A DNA stretch of 64,000 nucleotides from assembly GCA_026119935.1 (NCBI GenBank), contig JALRMH010000007.1:611097-675096 (forward strand). The letters run 5' to 3'. Position 1 is the stretch's first letter. Each line of letters opens with the position of its first letter. Below are positions 21,835 to 31,732 of this stretch, one piece after another. Source of the stretch: Endothia cerciana (taxonomy: Eukaryota; Ascomycota; Sordariomycetes; Diaporthales; Cryphonectriaceae). Both the position numbers and the translations under genes were made by a program. The notes under the pieces were generated by a model. The model saw nothing but the letters and a program-made list of their open reading frames with translations, ran no database searches and had not been told where the DNA came from.

Positions 21835-22838
21835 AAGCTCGTCCGAGCCAAGCTTTCTGAGCCTTTCATCATAGAGCGGAAAGTAATTTATATGAAATGT
21901 AACGGAGAGGCTGTGAATGCTTCACACTAGCAATTCTGGAAGAGATGATAGAAAACAGGGAGACAGAAAAAAGGAAAGAAGAAAGCGAGTATCCAGAGGG
22001 GGGTGAGCGACTTGCACTGGTTGTACAATTGTTGCGAAAAAGTGATAACCAGTCCGCTGCACTGGCTAGAATCCTTATATCTCGTCACACAAATGCATTC
22101 AACCTTGGAAACGCTCAGCTGTCATGTCAGCTTACCGAACCGAGACGTTCTTACTGCAGCTACTCTTCTTCAATATCTCGAAGAAGAGGCTACACATGTC
22201 ATTGATGATTCGATTGTTTCCAGCTACTTACACCTCTTTGCATTGTACTGCCTTCGTAAACAGGGCAAACTTGCAAGATTGTAGGGTGAGTCATAGCTTG
22301 AATCCTTCGTCTTTAGGCACCATAGTCCATGTAGTAATTTGATGCCCTGCTCTTACTAACACAATTGATTGTATACATAAGTAGACAAACGATAAGTGGT
22401 CGTAAGGCTAGGTTCAATGTAGGAATGATGAGGTACTTTCTTGAGACTAGTTAGCCATAACATATTGCTATCTAGAGCTCCTCCACTGGCAGTTCTGCTC
22501 CTCCTTCGTTTAAGTAAATACCATTGGATCCAAACTCCACTGCCGTTTCATTCTATCTGTCACAAATTCCGCGCTCGCAAAAGTTACTGTTAAGTAGACT
22601 TGATAATCATGGGACCAAATCTTGCCGCTATGACCGATACTCTGCGCCCAGTGGCCCCTTATGCGCCCATTCCCCTATTCGCTGAAAGTTTGAGAGTACA
22701 CAAGGTACTAATTTCGTCCGTGTTCACACCTTATCCCGTCTCCCGAGTTTTTGATGGGCTGCTTTCGGGACTTCACAATGCTCTGGGGTGTGGACGAGCT
22801 CGAGCTCTCCGGCCGCCGGCGGTTAGGAGAACGCTCCT
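21835..22838. other. intergenic, AT-rich degenerate DNA
   Basis: AT-rich with many stops in all frames and no supported gene. The frame around 22751-22960 (LELSGRRRLGERSF...) might be an upstream part of the membrane-protein relic, but I cannot connect it. Confidence 0.4.
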
Positions 22839-23520
22839 TTGCTGCGACAAGCTTGCGCTATGGCAACACCTTTGACCTCGCAAGTACAAACGTTTTGGAA
22901 GCCGCAGGAATCATCGGTCGGCGTGAACGTACGCTCACACCTCAGACCACCACACAGGAAAATACTCGTGAGACCACTGTCACAGTCTTTATCATCATAC
23001 CAGGCGCTCGTGGGACCAGCTTCGGTAACACCCGCATACTGGTCATATACATCGCGTTCTCGTCAAGAGATCGCACTCACCTCCAGTATGGCGTACCTCA
23101 CCGCAGTCAGGGGCTTATTCATTGTAACTTGCTTGTTGATCTGCATTACCGTCTCCAATATCACCATGTTCGGCCTGCGGAAACTTGTTGGGCCAAGGTT
23201 CGCGAACGTGGCCTCCCTGGAGAAGGACCGCCAGACCACCGTCCGTGGCACGGCGGCCCTCGACGTGCAAATTATCGCAGACAGCTGGAGCGCGTCAAGC
23301 CTGACTACTGTCTGCGGGTATTCGAGCCAGCTTCATGCCTTGACCAACATCCCTCTTCGGTGCTCTCGGCCCTTGGCTCTCAAGTGGGCTTGTAGGGGGC
23401 TGGCGATCGTGCTCAGCATACAGGCTGCTCTGCTGGCTGCCGTTTCAAACGAGGCTGGGGCGGAGCGGTGGTCCAGCCTGGCCTAGCTTGCTGCCGTTTT
23501 CTGCATGTCTCCCGTCAAGA
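22839..23520 (+). pseudogene. fungal multi-pass membrane protein relic
   Basis: The frame ending at 23486 contains a hydrophobic helix (LFIVTCLLICITVSNITMF), a conserved-looking loop (DRQTTVRGTAALDV), a motif SSLTTVCGYSSQLHALTN and a second helix (AIVLSIQAALLAAV). It then ends WSSLA-TAG-LAA, where TGG to TAG would restore an open frame. The first helices and a start codon are missing or frame-shifted. I recall similar integral membrane proteins in Sordariomycetes but know no function. It is adjacent to the APH and HET relics and shares their decay pattern. Confidence 0.5.
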
Positions 23521-23682
23521 AGTTCGTACGCGCGATGATGATCTTGTTTCACCGAAGCTCCAGCACATCTATTACATTTCATGATTCTCCCTTTGACATT
23601 ATCAAAACCATTTGGCCTTATTTATTGTCTTCCTAGCTCAAATGCTTTGTTTTAATGATCCCCACCAGAACCAATTGTAGAA

Positions 23683-24680
23683 TCATTGCTTCTTGTTCTG
23701 GGCGTAGATAAAATTGGCGGCTTCCGAACAATTATTAGTACCGGGTGGAATTCAAGTGGAAGAGCATGAGATGGCCATGACGAGCGAGCTGGATGATGAC
23801 GGAGAAGAGAGAAAAGAGGAGTATAGATCTCACCAACGGGGATCAAGCCATTCTCCTGAGACCACCGCCGCACGCCGACCCTCCCACCGTCATACTCATA
23901 ACCCCAATGCTGCCGATCCCCGGGCTTGCTCAGGTCCAGCGGCTCGGTCGTCCCGTTCGCCGGAGCAAAGACGAGAAAGACGTAGCGGTGCTTTCCCGTC
24001 TTCTCCGGGGGCGCTGGGGCCTTGTACGGCACGACGTTCTCGAGCCCCGTCAGCGACGACAGCCTGGCCGGCGAGCAGGTGGTCGCGGAGTCGTTGTCGT
24101 CGTCGGACACCGCAAGGCCGGTGGCAATCCAGTGGCAGAACTCTGACCACTTCGGGTCGTCACGCGACGGGGCGTCCGGGTCCGTGACCGTGACGACGTA
24201 CGTCGTGTTGGCAAGGGAGGTGCAGGGCGCCTTGGATGAGGACTCCTCGGGCAGGCTGAGCGTGATAGTCGGTGGGTCCTGAACCTTCTTGGGCCTCAGG
24301 GTGTTTCCGAGCCGTGCATGGCTTTTCGGCGACCACTCGGCCTCGACGAGAAACGAAGGGAGAAAATCGTCGACGACTTGAACCGCAAGTTGTCAGCACC
24401 AACGTAGCTCGCCCTCGTCCCCGGGCAGCGCCCGGACGGCTGTGAGGGACTGACTAACCGGTGGGGATGATCTCGGCTTCCTTCAGCCTGTTGGGAAGGT
24501 CAGCTGGCACCGTACTCACGCCAGAAGGCTGTTCACCTACTCCTTCTTGACTTGGTATATATTCTTCACGGTATTGTGCTGAGCACTATGGAGCGGGACC
24601 TGCTGGCCAACATCCTCCAGAAGAGCGGTGACACTCGCCACAATGGAGAAAGCGGACAGCAACAACCTGGCTGAAACCAT
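23683..24680 (-). CDS. secreted phosphatidylethanolamine-binding protein (PEBP/TFS1-like)
   Basis: Exons 24680-24541, 24487-24459, 24376-23834 and 23720-23683 give 249 aa. All introns are GT-AG; the last has a textbook branch point (GTACTAAT). Residues 1-19 form a signal peptide. The ligand-site motif DPDAPSRDDPKWSEFCHW is at 122-139, followed by GLENVVPYKAPAPPEKTGKHRYVFLVF, the GPxxPxxxGxHRY region. The C-terminal helix with ENGLIPVAANFIYAQN closes the fold. The family binds phospholipid headgroups or inhibits carboxypeptidase Y. This copy would do so outside the cell or in the vacuole. The 29-nt second exon is unusually small but is required for reading-frame continuity (EAEIIPTVVDDF). N-glycosylation sequons are present (NTT, NGT). 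Confidence 0.9.
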
Positions 24681-25445
24681 ATTGATCCCCTTCAAGAATG
24701 TCTCCGCAGCGTGGTTTTGAAAATTCGAGGTATGGGAAATTGGAAAATTGGACAGTTGAGGGGAAAATTTGAAATCTGCGACGTTTGATTTCCAGAGGCA
24801 GGAGGAATGGCATCCCACTGTGGGTGATGTCATCAGCACGACATTCAACATAGTACAGATCAGCATTCCGCTCTCTGCCCTTTTCGTTCCGACAACCACT
24901 CCTCAAAATTGGTGATATTGCATGACAAGACAGCTGGCAGGCCATGTACGTGTAAGGACTACCATCTTCGACAAAAGTAGCCACTAATCTCCCATCAATG
25001 CACCCCTGGAGTTGAGACAGGTATACTGCACTATTGCACATCTACTCATCCAAGTTTAGCCTCTCTAAGGACGTCCCGCTTCCTCCACATCCATTAACTG
25101 GTGCTCGGCCCGCTGTAGTATCTATTCGATTGCCGTCTTCTCCCGCCGGAGCATTGAGTTCTCTTTCTTGACACGCTGGGCCGTGAGGAAGGGAACTTAT
25201 CATATATCATAGTACATCGCATGATAAGAAATGGGTCTTCATTGTCCTATCTCGCCGGGCTGGTCGGTCACCAATGTCCCTAAGTTCCGTGAGCCATACT
25301 GGATATCCTACCTAAAGTTACAAGAACCATATCCCATCACCAAAAAAAAAAAAAAAAAAAATTGAGGATTAGTCATGGACGCATGAGAACCATCTAAACC
25401 GCGTTTAATAACAACCGCCCTCCCTTTCCGGGCAGTGAGATGCGC
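24681..25445. other. intergenic between two minus-strand genes
   Basis: Holds the PEBP promoter, with AT-rich DNA upstream of 24680, and the 3' flank of the next gene. A poly-A tract is at about 25342-25360. No supported ORF. Confidence 0.5.
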
Positions 25446-26869
25446 TCAAGCGGTGACGCCCAGGGCAGAGTTGAACGCGTCGGCAGCGGCCTGGCCCGTC
25501 TGCGCGGCGGCGGCGGCAGAGGCGGAGTTGCAGGCGGTCACCGCGGCGGCGGCAGCCTTGCACTTGCTGCCCAGCTGCTGGCAGATGAAGTCGGTGATGA
25601 CGCCGACGCCCAGGGCGGAGCCGTGGTTGAAGTCGGTCTGGTCGGCGGCGGCGAAGGCGTCGGCGTTGCCGCGGTCGCTCTGGGGGCCGAACTCGATGGC
25701 CGGGTTGCTGCACGACCCGAAGTCGAGCGCGGCGCGGCGGACCTTCCAGAGCTTGCGGACCCTCTTGGTGGAGGAGGAGGCGGCGGCGTTGCACTGGCTC
25801 TCTGTAGGTTCTGTCAGCGTCGTGTTCACCCTTGTCTATCTTGAGGAGCAATAGGCACGGTGGGTGGACGTACCCTGGGTCTCACAGTCGGCCACGGAGA
25901 AGTTGCCCGAGCCGGCGTTGGCAGCGGAGGCACAGGCGTTGTGCTGGATGGAACAGCTCCTCTGGAGCGCTGCGCCCTCGCCGACGAAGGTGTCGCCGTT
26001 GACGGAGAAGGGCCTGTCGCCAGAAGAGCTCTCGACAGGGGGAGCGGCGCCGCCGAGGGTGCCGGTGAAGGTCTGGACGTTGGTGGTCCCGGAGGCGGAA
26101 GATGTGGACGTGGCGCGAGGCTTGACCGCGGCGACGGCGGCCGAGATCTCGGCATCGGTGACGTCCGGAACGAGGAGGTTCTGGCTGAGGATACAGCCCG
26201 TAGCGTCGTTGGCATCATCACAGGTGTGGCCCGCGCCAGTTGGGTCACCAACCTATGTACCACTTCGGTCAGCAGGGCAGCACGCGAAAGCATCCAGCGC
26301 GGGTGGGGGGGGGGGGGACTGACCGTGCCGGGAGCGAACGTGCCGGACTGGATGGCCAGGGTAGGGTCGGCACCGATGGAGGACAGCTGTTTCGCGACGT
26401 TCAAGGCGATCTGCTTGTTGCCCGAGGCCGCGCTCGAGGCCGGGTCCTGGTGCTGGGTGATGGCCGCGATCTCGGGGTTCTGAGCGGTCTGGTTGCAGAG
26501 CACCGAGGCCTGGCCCACGGCGGCGGTGTTTCGCTCCAGAGCACGGAACAGGATCGCGTTCGCCTGGCCATCAACATCGCCGGCGGCCTTGGCGTTGGTG
26601 AATGCCTGGTCGGCGACGATCTGCTGGAGGCAGTCGAGGTTCTGCACATTCGGGGCACCCTTCGCAGCGGCGGCGTTGCCCAGGAGGCCGAACACGGCAT
26701 CCTGGATCTGGAGGGGGTTGTTGAGCTGGAGGTTTGTCTGCGTGGTAGCGACAATGGCCTGGTGAGAGTGCTCCTGGGGCACCTCCCTCTTGGCGACGGC
26801 GTTGTAGACAGATACCTCACGGGCAACGGCTATGCCGGCGAGGGCGAGAAGCGTCGATGTGTACCTCAT
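25446..26869 (-). CDS. secreted Ala-rich protein with KR propeptide site and C-terminal Cys domain
   Basis: Exons 26869-26324, 26252-25874 and 25801-25446 (GT-AG introns) give 426 aa. The signal peptide is 1-16 (MRYTSTLLALAGIAVA). A dibasic KR at 27-28 would release the mature protein. The N-terminal half is helical, Ala/Gln/Asn-rich, with Cys in a LDCLQQIV context and a second at VLCNQTAQN. The middle is Ser/Thr-rich (STSSASGTTNVQT). The C-terminal third carries regularly spaced Cys. It includes GSCSNPAIEFGPQ and DFNHGSALGVGVITDFICQQL, a pattern I recall from secreted proteins of filamentous ascomycetes of unknown role. There is no catalytic signature. A TATATAT-type element lies about 190 bp upstream. 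Likely a wall-associated or extracellular structural protein; this is inference. Confidence 0.82.
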
Positions 26870-28643
26870 CTTTGCGGTTGTGTGGAGCGGGAAGGGATGA
26901 AAATGAATGAAAGAGGTCCGGCCTGTTGTATTACAGAAATGCAAAAAGAGCGTCAAGCTGTCAAGTTCCCAGAACTACTAAAGAGTGAATACCGAAAGGA
27001 GAGTGTGAGCAAGTAAGGAAAGACTGAGACCCGTGAGACGAGTTCTCGAGGCCATCGAGAAGATATATAGGACTTTGACAAGACGGATGGGATAGGGGGC
27101 GACGGCGCTTGCAACTGTCATCCGCCAATCCATCGGACGATAGTCTGCTGGTCCAGCCCCTGTTCCATCACCAACCTGAATCTGCCCGGAGTGACGAATG
27201 GTGCCACGATCCCATGACGAGGACGCGTGGGCCTCCTGGAACGGCTCCATTCGACATCGGCAAGAGCGGAGTCCGGAATGAGACCATCACCTGGAGGGGC
27301 CGTTCGACGAGTGCCAGACCCTTGGCATGATGATGCGGCCAGGGGTGGTCAACGGTTCATCCAGATCTTGATGAGATCTACTGCCAAGCCTTAGGATGAG
27401 CTGCTGTGCAGGGGATCAGGAGCGACTCGTATGAGCGTCGGAGCCATTGTTCCTTGATTCCCACCGGGGCACGAGACTTCAATGATTGTCCGTTCCGATC
27501 AGGACCGGGATGCATGTCCAACCCTCGATGTCGCTGACCGTGGTGTCAGTCGCCGGTCTGTGATCTGACGACGACGAATGGCCGTGAAGCCTTCTCGAAG
27601 GTTCAAAGCAGTCTGTTCTGGACGATCGCATGTAGCGCCAGTGTATCCCAGCATCTACTGGTCCGACCTGTCAGAGCATGGCGCGTGTGTCTCACGATGT
27701 CAACGGGCAGCACCGCCGAAGCGCGCACGAAGCACCACGGGGTACCCGCTCGGTCCCAATTCCAGGGCCAATCGAGAAGCCCATCGCCCCAGGCGCGTGA
27801 CAGCCGGCATGAAGTTCAGTCCAGACGACCAGGCCGAGATTCGACGAGGCAGAAGGGCGGCGGCGGGCCCCGTTGTAGGAAAATCCTCGAGTTCAGACCG
27901 TCGATCTTGCGTCTCACGTCTCGGGTCCAAGCGAGCGATGGATGCGGTGTCGTGGATGTGACGTTGGGCCGTGGTGGTGGGGAGGGCCAGGGTGTCATTC
28001 CCCATTCCCCCACAGTCCACAACCAGCTTAAACTTTTTGAGCCTCATCAACCATGCGATATGCTTAATTACCCTTGACGGCTCAAACCCGCCTCGAACCA
28101 ATGTTTGGGTGTCTCTCCGCTTGCGTCTGCAGAGCCTCGGGCATTTCCTCAGACGAGATGATACGTGCAGCAGTGGATACATGCTCTTCGACGTCAGGAC
28201 GACATATTCAAAAATCCCCATTGAGCCGCATTTAAGCACGTCGGATATGGCCGTCCGATATGCCTGCTGTATGTAGACCTGAATAATCCCACAATCGACT
28301 GTGGGGCCCACGATGCGCAGGTTAACGTGATTAGATGGACGAACAGAGAGGCTTGTCACTTTTTCTTCTTCTTCTTCCCCACCCCCCCCCCCCCTTTTTT
28401 TTTTTCTTTCCTTCTCTCTAGTCGATGAGACCACCGGGATGCCGGGTCAGGGACAAGTGTCTCGCCTCGTCAACAATTGATGCCACGTAGAGGGAGTCCT
28501 GAACAGCAGAGAGATCTTGCCGCATCTCGCGTATGATCAGCGCAGGCCGCCCAAGGCGAGCCCTGCAGCCACGGATCATGCTCCAGGAACATCCAGCAAG
28601 CCAGGCTACCACATTCAGGAATTTTTGATTATTAATGTATTTT
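26870..28643. other. long non-coding stretch
   Basis: No convincing gene. The 244-codon frame on the minus strand at 27700-28434 lacks an ATG start, begins in a low-complexity Lys/Glu/Gly run made by poly-purine DNA and has no domain. A poly-C then poly-T run lies near 28382-28406. The first 200 bp are the promoter of the secreted Ala-rich protein. Confidence 0.45.
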
Positions 28644-28674
28644 TTCTTTCTTTCTTTCTTTCTTTCTTTCTTTC
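28644..28674. repeat. TTTC tetranucleotide microsatellite
   Basis: About seven to eight tandem TTTC units. Simple sequence, probably variable in length between strains. Confidence 0.9.
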
Positions 28675-28842
28675 AGCAGACCGTTCAGCCTGCCCGGTCC
28701 CCCGCCTGGTCCCCCGCCAGCGCATACAGAAGAAACTGCTGCTGCAGACTCTCTCTCAGTCGCCATGTCCAAGAGCCGGTCGGTGCAGGTTGCGAATTGT
28801 GGGCCCGGGAAGATACATGCCTGAGGAATTACATGGTAACAC

Positions 28843-29075
28843 TTGGCAGCCTCGGGTGTCCGGGCCGATGCTGGCTTGCTCGCTTGCGCAAACATGACCT
28901 CCGCTGTGTCGCATGTACTCTCCTGCAGGACGATGTGAAGATCTGCGAGGCGGTCCCATGACAGCCTTGGATGCTCGAGCCGATGTCTGCTCGATCGCTT
29001 GCGCAGATTGCCTTTTGGCCATGTCGGACGAACTCCTTGACGGCCCAAGAAAAAGATCTGCGAGATTTTGGCGGT
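28843..29075. repeat. imperfect tandem duplication, period about 116 bp
   Basis: Copy one starts at 28843 (TGGCAGCCTCGGGTG) and copy two at 28959 (TGACAGCCTTGGATG). Both contain GCCGATG near the start, CGCTTGCGCA in the middle and AGATCTGCGAG near the end. Most differences are transitions, consistent with old duplicated and mutated DNA. The period is not a multiple of three, so it is unlikely to be a protein repeat in use. Confidence 0.6.
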
Positions 29076-30128
29076 CGATCTCCAAACGCTGCGCATGCCG
29101 AGGTGAACACCCGGAACTCTGATTTCTGTCCGTTTTCATCCACTGCCATGGAACTCACTTTTGTGACACCCACGAGTGAAATCTTCGTCCCATCCTCTGC
29201 TTGTCCATGCGCCCGGGAAGAGGGTCGACAAACAACTGTAACCTTGGCTTCATCGGCCCGGCGCTCAAGCGTCATGCTCGCCCGACGAAGTCCTCGACTG
29301 TCAACCAAGATGATTAAACTGTCAGGTGGCGAACATCATGCAGGCAGGACTATCGACCCCCATCATTTCCCTCACCGTCCTAATGTGCCTTATGCGGATG
29401 GGATTGCTACTCCTCGGATTGGGATACCCGAGAGGCCCAAGACGCGCCCATATTTAGCCAGCCCGGACGTATGTTGCGCGGCATGAATTCATGAATCGAC
29501 TTGGCGTGTTGGGGATCTGACGAAGCCATGGGTTTCATGGCCGTTGCTCGCCAACGTTGGGACACCAAGGGGCTGGGCTCTCAAGCATGATGACGAAAAC
29601 CTGGGCCGGGTGTGCCACCAGCCGGGTCTCTTTATATGCGCTTCTTGTCACAGGAAACACTAATCAAGATATCGTCAGCGATTTCAATTCTTGCCAAGAT
29701 CTCAAATCATCCCCCCTTCGCTTCGACTGGGTGAGGGGGCGCCGCCTCCTGCCAGATGAGTCTTCTCGCGACGTGTTGTCCAATGCGAGCCTAGTGTCTT
29801 GCGAGAACCAGCATTCCCGTACTGTCTTGTCACATCCTGTGGCCATCTCATGAAGGCCCGAGAGCTTGACCTCAGCGCCCAGACGGCCGACATAGAAAAA
29901 GTTGTTCTTGAATTTTGCAATGCTCAGATGTTTTTGTACAATGGCATTGAAGGCGAGCCACTTTGGAAAAATCCCCGCCCTGTTATCTTTTGCCTCCCGC
30001 CCGTCTCTCTTTCCCCACCCATGCTCCGTCTATAGGCTTGGCGACGTTGTCTCCTCCAGCGAAAAGGCTGTTGTCGTCGGTACTCCACGCCGTATTCGTA
30101 CACTTCCTCCCCCCGTGTGCAGATCCAC
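29076..30128. other. intergenic
   Basis: Contains the 3' flank of the Rieske gene and no other supported feature. Short overlapping frames on both strands have no domains. Confidence 0.45.
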
Positions 30129-31223
30129 TTAACCGATGATGAGCTTGTCGTCCTCGCCGAAGTCGTACTCGGGAATCTCGAGGTTGAGAGGGGCAGGACC
30201 CTTGCGTATACGTCCAGAGATATCGTAGTGGGAACCGTGGCAGGGGCAGAACCAGCCACCAAAGTCACCGGCCTCGCCAATGGGCACACAACCCAAATGC
30301 GTACAGACACCTGTTCATCATTTGTCAGCTACTTTTCCGAACAGTCCATATACTGTCCCCCGCCGATCTAGGCTTTGGCAGGCTCAATTTCATTGAGTCG
30401 TCTCCTAGACGGCGTACGGGCCCCTTTCAAATGTTGTTGGGGGGTATTGTTGATTAGGAATCGGTTCTTACCCAGCATCACAAGCCACTCGGGCTTCTTC
30501 ACACGGTCGGCGTCGTCCTGAGGGTCTCGTAGCGATTGAATGCTGACCTTGCGGGCCTCGGCGATCTCGTGCTCGGTTCGGTGGCGGATGAAAACAGGCT
30601 TGCCACGCCACTTGATGATGACCTATAAACCCAGGGATGTCAGCGGGCCGAAAGCAATTCGCAGGCGGTAGGTCCGAGCAGCACTCACATTCTTTCCCTC
30701 TGGGATAGCAGCAAGGTCGACCTCGACCTTGGCCATGGCCAAGACATCAGCCGATGCGGACATGTTCTTGAGGAATTCTGCCAGACAACAGTCGTCAGCC
30801 CCCGTGCTAACCAACCAATCTCGTCCGGCCCTTCCTCCAGACACCCGACCCAACATCCAACGACCCCCCTCTTGACCCAATCGACCCATCGTCTACCCGG
30901 GCCGACCCCCCTCCCGAAAGCCCCCCTTGAGCGGTCTCACCTTGGATCGTGGACTTGGCGCCCATGGCCGTGATGCTGCCCAGCCCGCCGACGATGAAGT
31001 ACTGGTACATCAGGTTCTTATTCGGCGAGCCCTTGGAGGCGTAGTGGCTGAAGTCGGGGACCCGGGTGGTGGTGCGCTCGCCCTTGAAGGGCGACTCGTA
31101 GGACGAGCCGGCCGCGTCGGCGCGGGCGGCGGTCGTGGACAGGCATCTCGCGGCGGCGGGTGGGGATCGCGTAGCTGCTGCTGTGCGCGCGAGCGCGCGG
31201 GCGGCGGTTGACAGGGGCGCCAT
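30129..31223 (-). CDS. fes-1: Rieske iron-sulfur subunit of ubiquinol-cytochrome c reductase (complex III)
   Basis: Exons 31223-30941, 30777-30689, 30622-30472 and 30310-30129 (all GT-AG) give 234 aa, close to the fungal norm of about 215-235. The N-terminus is a mitochondrial targeting sequence rich in Ala, Arg and Ser, with [10 protein letters not shown] as probable processing region. The transmembrane anchor is [19 protein letters not shown] (about 75-93), followed by the hinge with [12 protein letters not shown]. The 2Fe-2S cluster motifs are CTHLGC (177-182) and CPCHGSHYD (196-204), giving two Cys and two His ligands and the disulfide pair. The protein transfers electrons from ubiquinol to cytochrome c1 in the inner membrane. 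Symbol follows the Neurospora name; yeast uses RIP1. Confidence 0.96.
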
Positions 31224-31732
31224 CGTGATAGAGAGAGAGGAGCGGACGTGTGTTGCGATTGAACGTGACAACAGCGTTGATGATGATGAGGTCTTTTCCC
31301 CGAAGCTTGGCCTGCGGAAGCTGCCAAATTCTCGGTGGCCTGAGGCGCCAATTGCAAACGGTTGCTGGCTGATTGGTCTAGCAGCTTGGTCTGGAGGTGG
31401 GTCTGACTTCTGGCCCGGGTTCACCCGACCTCAAACCCTTACCCTGAGTCTGTCTGCCTTGGTTGCAGAAGCAAGAAACTCGGGCTAGTTTGAAAAGGTA
31501 ATTATTCTTGACCATAAATCTCCTCCAGTACCCTTTACGGGAATCCGTACCCCATATATCATATTAAAAAGAGGCATAGAGAAGTCTGGGCAGCTCTGGG
31601 TCTAGTTTACTATTGCACATCTTGATTTATACGGGACAAAGTCCTCAGCAGCGGCATCAGGTTTCTACATACGATGCGTATCTACCAGCCCCGACCTCAT
31701 ACAGGATGACAGCTGCCTCCCCCTTCTAGACT
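31224..31732. other. intergenic between fes-1 and ddb1
   Basis: Promoter and 5' UTR of the Rieske gene plus the 3' flank of the DDB1 gene, both transcribed leftward. No other feature seen. Confidence 0.55.

Noticed and set aside
25860..26483. Long plus frames opposite the secreted Ala-rich gene
   Set aside because: Antisense shadows caused by GC-rich codons.
27700..28434. 244-codon minus frame
   Set aside because: No ATG start; first part is poly-purine low complexity; no domain.
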